Origin: Bacillota bacterium
Lineage (GTDB): Bacteria > Bacillota > Clostridia > Oscillospirales > Acutalibacteraceae
DNA length: 64,000 nucleotides
Direction of reading: 5' to 3'
Assembly: GCA_023390175.1 (NCBI GenBank)
Contig: JAEWDK010000024.1
Span: 62,001 to 126,000 of the forward strand
Shown here: piece by piece, positions 38,002 through 45,923 of the stretch
Layout: each line of letters opens with the position of its first letter
How positions within the stretch are numbered: the first letter of the stretch is position 1
Notes under the pieces: model-generated
What the model saw: only the letters and a program-made list of their open reading frames with translations
Databases searched by the model: none
What the model was told of the DNA's origin: nothing
Position numbers and translations under genes: made by a program

Positions 38002-40083
38002 ATGCCAAGGCAGGTATCACTAGAATTAACTCGCAATATCGGTATCATGGCTCACATCGATGCCGGTAAAACCACAACCACAGAACGTATCCTGTATTAT
38101 ACAGGTATTAACCATAAGATAGGCGAAGTGCATGATGGTGCCGCAACTATGGACTGGATGGTGCAGGAGCAGGAAAGAGGTATTACAATTACCTCCGCCG
38201 CAACTACCTGCTTTTGGAAAGGCCACAGAATTAACATCATTGACACCCCGGGCCACGTTGACTTTACGGTTGAAGTGGAACGTTCCCTTCGTGTACTTGA
38301 CGGCTCTGTAACGGTATTTGATGCCAAGGGCGGTGTTGAACCGCAGTCCGAAACTGTTTGGCGTCAGGCTGAGGAATATCATGTTCCGCGTATGTGCTAT
38401 GTCAATAAAATGGACATCATGGGCGCGAATTTCTTCCGCACCGTCCAGATGATGAAGGATCGTCTTAAGTGCAATGCTGTCCCGATTCAGCTTCCGATCG
38501 GTTCCGAAGATTCCTTTAAGGGAATTATTGACCTGGTTGATATGAAGGCCGACATTTATTATGATGAAATGGGCAAAGAAATGCGTGTTGAGGATATTCC
38601 GGAAGACATGCTTGAGCTTGCCGAACAATATCATGACGAGATGATTGAGCATGTCGCCGAGCTGGATGATGTGCTGATGGAGAAATACCTTAACGGGGAA
38701 TCTCTTACGAAGGAAGAAATTGTCGCAACGATCCGCAAGGGTACGATTGAGAACAAATTTGTTCCTGTCACTTGCGGTACTTCCTACCGCAACAAGGGTG
38801 TGCAGAAGCTGCTTGACGCAATTATCGCGTATATGCCGGCTCCTACCGACATTGCGGCTATTAAGGGAACAAATCCTGAAACTGGCGAAGAGCGCGACTG
38901 TCATTCTACTGACGATGAGCCGTTTGCAGCTCTTGCGTTTAAGATTGCAACAGACCCGTTTGTCGGCAAACTGTGCTTCTTCCGTGTGTACTCCGGTACA
39001 CTGGCGGCAGGTTCCAGTGTGTATAACTCCACAAAGGACAACACCGAAAGAATCGGGCGCATTCTGCAGATGCATGCAAATCACCGCCAGGACATCGAAA
39101 AGGTGTACGCGGGTGACATTGCGGCCGCAGTTGGTTTGAAAAATACCACAACCGGCGATACGCTCTGTGACGAAGCCCATCCGATCATCCTTGAGTCCAT
39201 GGAGTTCCCGGACCCGGTTATCGAAGTCGCAATTGAACCGAAGACGAAATCCGGCCAGGAAAAAATGGGTCTCGCTCTTGCAAGGCTTGCTGAAGAGGAT
39301 CCGACCTTTAGGGCATATACCCATGAAGAAACAGGTCAAACTATCATCGCCGGAATGGGTGAACTTCACCTTGAAATTATTGTCGACAGACTGCTGCGTG
39401 AATTCCACGTGGAAGCCAACGTCGGTAAACCGCAGGTTGCTTACAAAGAAACCATTCGCGGCAATTCCGATGTTGACACCAAGTATGCACGGCAGTCCGG
39501 CGGCCGCGGCCAGTACGGTCATGTTAAGATCAGAATTGAGCCCAATCCGGGTAAGGGTTACGAATTTGTCAACGCGGTTGTCGGCGGATCTATTCCGAAG
39601 GAATACATCGCGCCTGTCGACCAGGGTATTCAGGGCGCTATGCTTTCCGGTGTTCTTGCCGGTTATCCGGTTGTTGACGTAAAGGTTACTCTGTATGATG
39701 GATCTTACCATGAAGTTGACTCCTCTGAAATGGCATTTAAAATTGCCGGTTCCATGGCTTTCAAAGAGGCTATGAGAAAAGCGGATCCTGTTATTTTGGA
39801 GCCGATCATGAAGGTTACGGTTACTGTACCTGAAGAGTACATGGGCGATGTCATCGGCGATTTGAACTCCCGCCGCGGTCTCATCGAAGGTATGGACGCT
39901 ATTTCAGGCGCTCAGCAGATCAGAGCTCATGTTCCGCTGTCCGAAATGTTTGGCTATGCAACTGATATGCGTTCCAAAACACAGGGCCGCGGCCAGTTTG
40001 TTATGGAACCGGCTACTTCCCAGGAAGTGCCGAAGTCGGTTTCCGAAAAAATTATTTCCACACGCGGGAAAAAGAGCGAATAA
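38002..40083 (+). CDS. fusA: Elongation factor G
   Basis: The 693-residue translocation GTPase has G1 AHIDAGKTTTTERI, switch II/G3 DTPGHVDF and G4 NKMD, followed by domains II-V with GRGQYGHVKIRIEP and a C-terminal GYATDMRSKTQGRGQF. Length and motifs fit a canonical, active EF-G rather than a Tet(M)- or EF-G2-like paralogue. ATG 38002 follows AAGGAGGAA. Confidence 0.98.
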   Translation: MPRQVSLELTRNIGIMAHIDAGKTTTTERILYYTGINHKIGEVHDGAATMDWMVQEQERGITITSAATTCFWKGHRINIIDTPGHVDFTVEVERSLRVLDGSVTVFDAKGGVEPQSETVWRQAEEYHVPRMCYVNKMDIMGANFFRTVQMMKDRLKCNAVPIQLPIGSEDSFKGIIDLVDMKADIYYDEMGKEMRVEDIPEDMLELAEQYHDEMIEHVAELDDVLMEKYLNGESLTKEEIVATIRKGTIENKFVPVTCGTSYRNKGVQKLLDAIIAYMPAPTDIAAIKGTNPETGEERDCHSTDDEPFAALAFKIATDPFVGKLCFFRVYSGTLAAGSSVYNSTKDNTERIGRILQMHANHRQDIEKVYAGDIAAAVGLKNTTTGDTLCDEAHPIILESMEFPDPVIEVAIEPKTKSGQEKMGLALARLAEEDPTFRAYTHEETGQTIIAGMGELHLEIIVDRLLREFHVEANVGKPQVAYKETIRGNSDVDTKYARQSGGRGQYGHVKIRIEPNPGKGYEFVNAVVGGSIPKEYIAPVDQGIQGAMLSGVLAGYPVVDVKVTLYDGSYHEVDSSEMAFKIAGSMAFKEAMRKADPVILEPIMKVTVTVPEEYMGDVIGDLNSRRGLIEGMDAISGAQQIRAHVPLSEMFGYATDMRSKTQGRGQFVMEPATSQEVPKSVSEKIISTRGKKSE

Positions 40084-40098
40084 CATGAAAAAATATGC

Positions 40099-40127
40099 TT
40101 GATTTTTCTCAATTTAATTGATAAAAT
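40099..40127 (+). promoter_or_regulatory. Predicted tuf promoter
   Basis: TTGATT (40099-40104), a 17-bp spacer and TAAAAT (40122-40127) in the fusA-tuf gap suggest extra transcription of tuf. Confidence 0.65.
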
Positions 40128-40185
40128 GGTAGGCATAGTTTAACAGTAAAATTTATTATCTGTATAATAAAAAGGAGGAATTCCA

Positions 40186-41394
40186 ATGGCAAAAGCAAAA
40201 TTCGACAGATCAAAGCCCCACGTTAACATTGGTACCATCGGTCACGTTGACCATGGCAAGACTACCTTAACAGCAGCCATCACAAAGGTTCTTCATTTCA
40301 GTGGTGAGGCTGACTTCGTTGATTACGCAAATATCGATAAGGCTCCGGAAGAAAGAGAGCGCGGTATTACAATCAACACCGCTCACGTTGAGTATCAGAC
40401 GGCTGCCCGTCACTATGCTCACGTTGACTGCCCGGGCCATGCTGACTATGTTAAGAACATGATCACCGGTGCTGCTCAGATGGATGGTGCAATCCTTGTT
40501 GTTTCTGCTGCTGATGGCCCGATGCCTCAGACCAGAGAGCACATTCTGCTTGCCCGTCAGGTTGGCGTGCCTTACATTGTCGTATATATGAACAAGGTTG
40601 ACCAAGTTGACGATCCTGAACTCCTTGACCTTGTTGAAATGGAAATTCGTGACCTTTTGAACGAGTACGAGTTCCCGGGCGACGATACACCGATTATCCG
40701 CGGTTCCGCTCTTGTTGCACTGGAGTCAAAATCCACAGACACCAATGCACCTGAGTATAAGAGCATTCATGAATTAATGGATGCTGTTGACAGCTTTATC
40801 CCAACTCCTGAGCGTAAAGCTGACCTTCCTTACCTTATGCCTGTTGAAGACGTATTCACCATCACCGGCCGCGGCACTGTTGCCACAGGTAGAGTGGAAC
40901 GCGGAACAGCTAAGGTTGGCGAAGAAGTCGAAATTATCGGCTTGACCGAAGAGCGCAAAAAGTGCGTTATCACAGGCCTTGAAATGTTCAAGAAGACTCT
41001 TGATTTTGCAGAGGCTGGCGATAATGTCGGTGTTCTTCTCCGTGGTATTCAGAGAAATGAAATTGAGCGCGGCCAGGTTCTTGCAAAGCCGGGCACAATT
41101 CATCCTCATACAAAATTCCGTGGCCAGGTTTATGTACTGACCAAGGAAGAAGGCGGACGTCATACTCCGTTCTTCAACAATTACCGTCCTCAGTTCTATT
41201 TCAGAACTACAGACGTTACAGGCGTTATTTCCCTCCCAGAAGGAGTTGAGATGTGCATGCCTGGCGATAATGTTGAGATGGATGTTGAACTCATCGCTCC
41301 TATCGCAATTGAAGAAGGACTCCGCTTCTCTATTCGTGAAGGCGGCCATACAGTTGGTTCCGGTGCTGTTATTAAGATCAACACCGACAAATAA
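40186..41394 (+). CDS. tuf: Elongation factor Tu
   Basis: The 402-residue GTPase delivers aminoacyl-tRNA to the ribosome. It has G1 GHVDHGKTT (19-27), RGITINTAHVEYQ, G3 DCPGHADY and a G4 NKVD where most EF-Tu proteins have NKCD. The last domain ends GGHTVGSGAVIKI. ATG 40186 has AAAGGAGGAA. It has both read-through from fusA and its own promoter, and a strong terminator after it. It is the only tuf copy in this window. Confidence 0.98.
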   Translation: MAKAKFDRSKPHVNIGTIGHVDHGKTTLTAAITKVLHFSGEADFVDYANIDKAPEERERGITINTAHVEYQTAARHYAHVDCPGHADYVKNMITGAAQMDGAILVVSAADGPMPQTREHILLARQVGVPYIVVYMNKVDQVDDPELLDLVEMEIRDLLNEYEFPGDDTPIIRGSALVALESKSTDTNAPEYKSIHELMDAVDSFIPTPERKADLPYLMPVEDVFTITGRGTVATGRVERGTAKVGEEVEIIGLTEERKKCVITGLEMFKKTLDFAEAGDNVGVLLRGIQRNEIERGQVLAKPGTIHPHTKFRGQVYVLTKEEGGRHTPFFNNYRPQFYFRTTDVTGVISLPEGVEMCMPGDNVEMDVELIAPIAIEEGLRFSIREGGHTVGSGAVIKINTDK

Positions 41395-41412
41395 GTTCCT
41401 TTTAAGCATATT

Positions 41413-41442
41413 AATGCCTCATCCTGTTTAGGATGAGGCATT
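41413..41442 (+). terminator. tuf terminator
   Basis: A 13-bp perfect stem (41413-41425, 41430-41442) with a GTTT loop runs into a T-tract. Confidence 0.9.
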
Positions 41443-41538
41443 TTTGCGTGCTTTCGTCATTTTGGTTTGTCACTTCACTGAAGCAGAAGCCGGTTTAGTC
41501 ATAATCCTGAAGCAAATATAGCTATTAATACGGTTTCG

Positions 41539-41547
41539 TGCTATACT
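41539..41547 (+). promoter_or_regulatory. Possible extended -10 promoter of the CapA-like gene
   Basis: TGC plus TATACT (41539-41547) lies 33 bases before the start codon. No clear -35 is visible, as in extended -10 promoters. Confidence 0.4.
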
Positions 41548-41579
41548 AAGTGAAGTTTTTATATGAATAGGAGCTTTTT

Positions 41580-42845
41580 ATGAGCAGATATCGTAAAATA
41601 ACAAAAGGACAAGCTGCGGTGCGTGTTTTGTCGGCGGTATTCCTGGTCGGAATCTGCATAACCGGGCTTGTTTTGGTTCTTCAGAACGCGAACAGGGCAG
41701 GAACTTCCTCTTCTTCCGGCTTGGCGTCCGGCCGTGCGGCGGTGTCTTCCAGTGCGTCTGCAAGTCCTTCTTCTGCGGCACCCGAGTCCGGCTCTGCACA
41801 AAAACCGGTATCGATTACGATTTTGGGTGCGGGGGATGATTTAATCCACGACGTTATCTACCAGCAGGCGAACCAGCGTGCCGGCGGAAAAGGATATGAT
41901 TTTAAGCCTGTGTACGCCCGTATTGCCGACGATATTAAGAACGCAGATATTTCTGTCATTAATCAGGAAACGGTGTTAGCGGGCAAAATAGCGCCGCCTT
42001 CGGGATATCCCCGTTTCAATTCTCCGACGGAACTGGGGGATGAACTGGTTAATCTCGGGTTTGACGTAGTGAATCACGCAAATAACCATGTGCTTGACAA
42101 GAACGAAAAAGGCCTTGCTGCTACCCTGGACTACTGGGATACGAAACCTTCGGTGAAGGTCGTCGGTGCTTACCGGAATGACGCAGATTTGGAAAATATT
42201 CGAATTGTGGAGGCAAAAGGAATTAAGACGGCGCATATTGGCATAACAGAAATGACAAATGGCCTTGCACTGCCCAAAAATTCAAATTTCAGGTTGATTT
42301 ATGCCGACAATACCAAGCTGATTGAGCAGCTGATTAAAAAAGCGAAATCAATGGCGGACGTAGTTGTGGTTTCGGTTCATTGGGGCACGGAAAATACATA
42401 TACATTAACCGAAAAACAAAAAACGCTTGCGCAGAATATGGTGGACTGGGGCGCCGATATCGTCTTTGGCAACCATCCGCACGTGGTTCAGCAGCTTACT
42501 GTTTTAACCCGGAAAGACGGCACCAAATGCCCTGTTATGTATGCGTTCGGCAACCTTGTTTCCGCGCAGCAGTCCGGCATGAATATGGTAAGCGGACTAT
42601 TGACTGTTACTGTCACAAAGAATTTTGAAACAAATAAAACAACGTTTACGGATATGAAGTTTAAACCCATTGTTACTCAATACGGCGCGCATTGCTCCAA
42701 TATTACAATTTATCCGCTAAGCCAATATACCGATGCGCTTGCAGCCGCACACGGTGTGCGCAAGTTTACTCCGAACTTCAATTTGAAGTTTATTCATGAT
42801 ATTATTGACCGCAACATTCCAAAAGAATACCAGGATGTCGCTTGA
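41580..42845 (+). CDS. CapA-family membrane-anchored protein (PGA_cap domain)
   Basis: The 421-residue protein has an N-terminal membrane anchor (about 14-35), a Ser/Ala-rich stalk (about 40-75) and a PGA_cap metallophosphatase-like domain. Motifs seen are GAGDDLIHD, NQETVLAG, NHANNHVLD, VSVHWG and GNHPHVVQ. CapA of Bacillus takes part in poly-gamma-glutamate export, but no capB/capC genes are here, and the many homologues outside capsule loci have unknown substrates. ATG 41580 follows AGGAG. Its stop codon lies within the -35 box of the riboswitch transcript. Confidence 0.9.
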   Translation: MSRYRKITKGQAAVRVLSAVFLVGICITGLVLVLQNANRAGTSSSSGLASGRAAVSSSASASPSSAAPESGSAQKPVSITILGAGDDLIHDVIYQQANQRAGGKGYDFKPVYARIADDIKNADISVINQETVLAGKIAPPSGYPRFNSPTELGDELVNLGFDVVNHANNHVLDKNEKGLAATLDYWDTKPSVKVVGAYRNDADLENIRIVEAKGIKTAHIGITEMTNGLALPKNSNFRLIYADNTKLIEQLIKKAKSMADVVVVSVHWGTENTYTLTEKQKTLAQNMVDWGADIVFGNHPHVVQQLTVLTRKDGTKCPVMYAFGNLVSAQQSGMNMVSGLLTVTVTKNFETNKTTFTDMKFKPIVTQYGAHCSNITIYPLSQYTDALAAAHGVRKFTPNFNLKFIHDIIDRNIPKEYQDVA

Positions 42846-42870
42846 CAAAATTAAAATTCGGTGTTATGCT
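42842..42870 (+). promoter_or_regulatory. Promoter of the tandem FMN riboswitch-ribU transcript
   Basis: Consensus TTGACA (42842-42847), a 17-bp spacer ending TGT and TATGCT (42865-42870). The capA-like stop codon (42843-42845) is inside the -35 box. Confidence 0.75.
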
Positions 42871-42889
42871 GAAATCAACAAATAAATAG

Positions 42890-43012
42890 TTGTCTTCGGG
42901 GCGGGGTGTAAATCCCCACCGGCGGTAATGCGGTAAAAGCCGACGAGCCCGCGAGCGCAAGCTGATTTGGTTTGATTCCAAAGCCGACGGTATAGTCCGG
43001 ATAAAAGAAGAA
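42890..43012 (+). ncRNA. FMN riboswitch aptamer (RFN element), first copy
   Basis: The RFN consensus is complete: CTTCGGGGCGGGGTG, CCCCACCGGCGGTAATGCGG, GAGCCCGCGAGC, GGTTTGATTCC, AAGCCGACGG and AGTCCGGAT with GAAG closing the P1 helix. It binds flavin mononucleotide in other bacteria and turns genes off. It differs from the second copy mainly in the variable stem and in GGATA where the second copy has GGATG near the 3' joining region. A 9-bp terminator follows at 43033. Confidence 0.96.
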
Positions 43013-43032
43013 CACGCTTTTCGCGTATTTTC

Positions 43033-43063
43033 GTCCCGCAGTTTTTACTGTGGGACTTTTTTT
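43033..43063 (+). terminator. Terminator of the first FMN riboswitch
   Basis: Stem GTCCCGCAG/CTGTGGGAC (43033-43041, 43048-43056) is followed by seven T. A small hairpin ACGC/GCGT (43014-43025) sits between aptamer and terminator. The remaining bases to 43170 encode no gene but contain a 12-bp palindrome, CCGCTGCAGCGG. Confidence 0.9.
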
Positions 43064-43170
43064 CGTTGACAGCCTATTTTTTGAAGCGCCCAGGTTGCTG
43101 CATACGGGAACGATTTCCGGGCACATTATTGCCGGATAAAAGTACCGCTGCAGCGGCACAACAACTGAAT

Positions 43171-43298
43171 AAGTCTTCGGGGCGGGGTGTGATTCCCCAC
43201 CGGCGGTAATGCGGCGAAAGCCGACGAGCCCGCGAGCGATGGTTATCGCAGATTTGGTTTGATTCCAAAGCCGACGGTTTAGTCCGGATGAAAGAAGA
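43171..43298 (+). ncRNA. FMN riboswitch aptamer (RFN element), second copy
   Basis: All RFN core segments are present and nearly identical to the first copy; outside the variable stem I count about six substitutions. Its 3' end (43295-43304) is perfectly complementary to 43349-43358 just before the ribU ribosome-binding site, which offers an alternative pairing to P1. With the first copy it forms a tandem in one leader of about 490 bases upstream of ribU. Confidence 0.96.
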
Positions 43299-43311
43299 TA
43301 TGAACAAAGAG

Positions 43312-43340
43312 CCTCGATATTTTTTTATCGGGACTTTTTT
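43312..43340 (+). terminator. Terminator of the second FMN riboswitch
   Basis: Stem 43313-43319/43326-43332 (CTCGATA with TATCGGG, one G-U pair) and a T-rich loop are followed by ACTTTTTT. It is weaker than the first terminator. Confidence 0.7.
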
Positions 43341-43370
43341 AATTTCAATTCATATCTTAACAGGAGTATT

Positions 43371-43991
43371 ATGAATACCATTTCAAACACGCAAAAAAAA
43401 ATCGGAATTTTCAGCGCCAAAGGGATTGCTCAAATTGGGGTCATGTCCGCTATTTCGATGGTATTAATGATGATCGAAATTCCGCTTTGGTTTGCACCCA
43501 GCTTTTATAAAATTGATTTGAGCGAAATTCCGATTCTTATCGGAAGTTTTGCAATCGGTCCGCTTGCCGGCGTATTTATGGAGCTTATTAAAAACCTGCT
43601 TATTTTGGTAATTAAAGGATCAACAACCGGGGGAATCGGGGAGCTTGCCAATTTCATAATCGGCTGTGCGCTGGTGGTGCCAAGTGCAGTCATTTATCAG
43701 CGCGGCAAAACAAAAAAGCACGCGGTGATCGGTTTGGCGGTGGGAACCGCATTCCTGATTATTGCCGGCTGCCTTTTAAACAGCTTTGTGCTTCTTCCCG
43801 TTTATGCCAATGTATTCCATATGCCGCTTAGCGCCTTGGTTCAAATGGGCAGTGCGGTCAATCCCGCTATTACCGATTTGACAACCTTTGTCCTGTTTGC
43901 GGTTGCACCGTTTAATTTATTAAAGGGAGTCCTTGTTTCGGTTATCACCATTCTGGTTTACAAAAAAGTGAGCCCGATTCTGCACCGGTAA
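43371..43991 (+). CDS. ribU: ECF transporter substrate-binding subunit for riboflavin
   Basis: The 206-residue membrane protein with about six helices belongs to the S-component family (GVMSAISMVLMMIEIPLWFAP, YKIDLSEIPILIGSFAIGPLAG, KGSTTGGIGELANF). Control by FMN riboswitches points to riboflavin as the ligand. The energising module (EcfA, EcfA', EcfT) is not in the window and would be shared, as usual for group II ECF systems. ATG 43371 has AGGAG four bases upstream. No terminator is visible before the next promoter. Confidence 0.94.
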   Translation: MNTISNTQKKIGIFSAKGIAQIGVMSAISMVLMMIEIPLWFAPSFYKIDLSEIPILIGSFAIGPLAGVFMELIKNLLILVIKGSTTGGIGELANFIIGCALVVPSAVIYQRGKTKKHAVIGLAVGTAFLIIAGCLLNSFVLLPVYANVFHMPLSALVQMGSAVNPAITDLTTFVLFAVAPFNLLKGVLVSVITILVYKKVSPILHR

Positions 43992-44077
43992 ACGGAGCGG
44001 CGACTGCAAGAGGTGGAATTTTGTAATAAAGTCCAGTTTATCACAGAAGAAATGCTACACTTTGCTGTTTTTGTATA

Positions 44078-44106
44078 TTTACTTGTCGTTGTTTGCATGC
44101 TATAAT
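44078..44106 (+). promoter_or_regulatory. Predicted promoter of the SAM riboswitch-metK transcript
   Basis: TTTACT (44078-44083), a 17-bp spacer ending TGC (extended element) and TATAAT (44101-44106). Confidence 0.7.
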
Positions 44107-44126
44107 AAGTTCGAAAATTAAATATG

Positions 44127-44224
44127 TCCTTATCAAGAGTGACGGAGGGAACAGGCCCTGTGATGTCCGGCAACCTGCTATGAAGCAAGGTGCCAAATCC
44201 TGCGGTAAAGCCGATAGATGAGGT
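44127..44224 (+). ncRNA. SAM-I (S-box) riboswitch
   Basis: S-box core segments are present: CTTATCAAGAG, GGAGGGAACAGGCCC, TCCGGCAACC, AAGGTGCCAAATCC and GATAGATGAG closing P1. It senses S-adenosylmethionine, the product of the gene it controls, and is expected to stop transcription when SAM is plentiful. A 9-bp terminator follows. Confidence 0.95.
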
Positions 44225-44234
44225 AGTTATACAC

Positions 44235-44264
44235 GCCGTTCGGACTTTCCGGGCGGCATTTTTA
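44235..44264 (+). terminator. Terminator of the SAM riboswitch
   Basis: GCCGTTCGG (44235-44243) pairs with CCGGGCGGC (44249-44257), two G-U pairs, then ATTTTTATTT. Confidence 0.85.
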
Positions 44265-44290
44265 TTTATCAAATATTTTGGAGGATTATT

Positions 44291-45475
44291 ATGGCAAATC
44301 ATTTTTTTACATCTGAATCCGTGACAGAAGGTCATCCGGATAAACTCTGCGACCAAATTGCAGACGCTGTGCTTGATGAAATCATAGCGAAAGACCCGCA
44401 GGCACATGTTGCCTGTGAGGTAACGGCGACCACCGGAGTCATCCATGTAATGGGCGAAATTTCCACTGAATGTTATGTGGACATTGCCTCCATTGCACGT
44501 GAAGTCGTTAAGGAGATCGGCTACGATGACCCAGCCTGCGGCTTTGACGGCAACACCTGCGGCGTTATCACTTCCATTGATATTCAGTCGCCCGATATTG
44601 CAATGGGCGTAAATGAGTCCCTGGAAGCGAAAAACGGTGCAACCGATACCAATGATTTAATCGGGGCTGGCGATCAGGGCATGATGTTCGGCTATGCATG
44701 TGATGAAACGCCGGAGCTGATGCCGCTTGCCATTTCACTTGCGCATAAGCTTTCCAAAAAGCTGAGCCAGGTGAGGAAAGACGGCACGCTCTCCTATCTG
44801 CGTCCGGACGGAAAAACACAGGTAACGGTTGAGTATGACGGCGACAGACCCGTGCGTGTTGATACTGTTGTCGTTTCGACCCAGCATGACCCTGACGTAA
44901 CATTGGAGCAAATCAGAAAAGATATTATTGCAACAGTAATTAAAGCCGTTATTCCCGCACAATGGCTTGACGAAAAAACAAAATTTTATGTAAATCCGAC
45001 CGGCCGCTTTGTAATCGGCGGCCCTGTGGGTGACAGCGGGCTTACCGGCAGAAAAATTATTGTTGATACTTACGGCGGCTATGGCAGGCATGGCGGCGGC
45101 GCTTTTTCAGGCAAGGATCCGACAAAGGTGGACCGTTCCGCAGCGTACGCGGCTCGCCACGTGGCGAAAAACATCGTTGCTGCCGGCCTTGCAAAAAAAT
45201 GTGAAATTCAGCTTGCCTACGCCATTGGAGTTGCGCGCCCGGTTTCTATTATGGTGGAAACGTTCGGTACTTCAATTTACAGCAATGAAGAACTTTCCGC
45301 GGCAGTTTCCAAGGTGTTTGACCTGCGCCCAACCGCGATTATCCGCGACCTTGACCTTCGCAAGCCGATTTACCGCGCTATCTCCAATTATGGCCATATG
45401 GGCCGTGAAGAATTGAATGTCACATGGGAAAAACGTGACAAAATCGACGCGTTAAAATCAGCGCTGAAGAAATAA
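44291..45475 (+). CDS. metK: S-adenosylmethionine synthetase
   Basis: The 394-residue enzyme makes SAM from methionine and ATP. It has FTSESVTEGHPDKLCDQIADAVLD at the start, GAGDQGMMFGYA and GGGAFSGKDPTKVDRS, the signature sequences. ATG 44291 has GGAGG upstream. The SAM-I riboswitch gives direct feedback. It is monocistronic or partly read into the small membrane gene through an unusual terminator/ribosome-binding site overlap. Confidence 0.98.
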   Translation: MANHFFTSESVTEGHPDKLCDQIADAVLDEIIAKDPQAHVACEVTATTGVIHVMGEISTECYVDIASIAREVVKEIGYDDPACGFDGNTCGVITSIDIQSPDIAMGVNESLEAKNGATDTNDLIGAGDQGMMFGYACDETPELMPLAISLAHKLSKKLSQVRKDGTLSYLRPDGKTQVTVEYDGDRPVRVDTVVVSTQHDPDVTLEQIRKDIIATVIKAVIPAQWLDEKTKFYVNPTGRFVIGGPVGDSGLTGRKIIVDTYGGYGRHGGGAFSGKDPTKVDRSAAYAARHVAKNIVAAGLAKKCEIQLAYAIGVARPVSIMVETFGTSIYSNEELSAAVSKVFDLRPTAIIRDLDLRKPIYRAISNYGHMGREELNVTWEKRDKIDALKSALKK

Positions 45476-45488
45476 GCTTAGCATTTTT

Positions 45489-45524
45489 TCACCTCATCAC
45501 ATAAACTGTGGTGAGGTGATTTTT
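45489..45524 (+). terminator. metK terminator that contains the next gene's ribosome-binding site
   Basis: A 12-bp stem (45489-45500, 45508-45519, one G-T pair) with a 7-nt loop is followed by TTTTT (45520-45524). The 3' arm contains GAGGTGA, and the ATG of the next gene follows the T-tract at once. Confidence 0.85.
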
Positions 45525-45875
45525 ATGCTTGAAACAGTGGCGACGATTGCATTTGTTCTTTTGGCGGTCGCCGGTGCCGCAGACCTTGTTCGTTACCTGG
45601 CACATTGGATGCTGAAATCCGACAACCCCGGAAAGCTCTATCTGGTTGTACCGATCAAGGGCCACGAGGAAGGTGCGGAGATGATGCTTACCAGCGCAAT
45701 CGAACGGCTTCAATGGATTGCGGGGGAAGACAAGAAAGTAATCTGCATGGACTGCGGCATGGACGAGGAAACACGCAAGGTATGTAGGATTATCGCAGCG
45801 CAAAATGCCGGGGTGGAGGTATGCACCGCTGAAGAACTGTCCGAAATATTGGGGCAACAGGTTTACAATACATAA
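45525..45875 (+). CDS. Small membrane-anchored protein, function unknown
   Basis: The 116-residue protein has one N-terminal membrane helix (about 3-22) and a cytosolic-type domain with VVPIKGHEEGAEMMLTSAIERL and VICMDCGMDEETRKVC. I do not recognise a named family; the soluble part reads like a small Rossmann-like or glycosyltransferase-fragment domain, which is a guess. ATG 45525 is five bases after GAGGTGA, which is buried in the metK terminator hairpin, so translation may depend on read-through or hairpin opening. A 48-base gap precedes recD2. Confidence 0.8.
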   Translation: MLETVATIAFVLLAVAGAADLVRYLAHWMLKSDNPGKLYLVVPIKGHEEGAEMMLTSAIERLQWIAGEDKKVICMDCGMDEETRKVCRIIAAQNAGVEVCTAEELSEILGQQVYNT

Positions 45876-45923
45876 CAGATGTATTATACTGAACTTATAA
45901 AATAATAATGCTGAGGATGTAAA

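Noticed and set aside
38026..39711. Long open frame antisense to fusA
   Set aside because: It lies wholly inside a highly conserved gene on the other strand, its predicted protein is basic and low in recognisable motifs, and such shadows are common opposite codon-biased genes.
43066..43100. Second promoter between the two FMN riboswitches
   Set aside because: TTGACA occurs at 43066-43071, but the sequence 17 bp downstream is GC-rich with no -10, so I treat both aptamers as one transcript.
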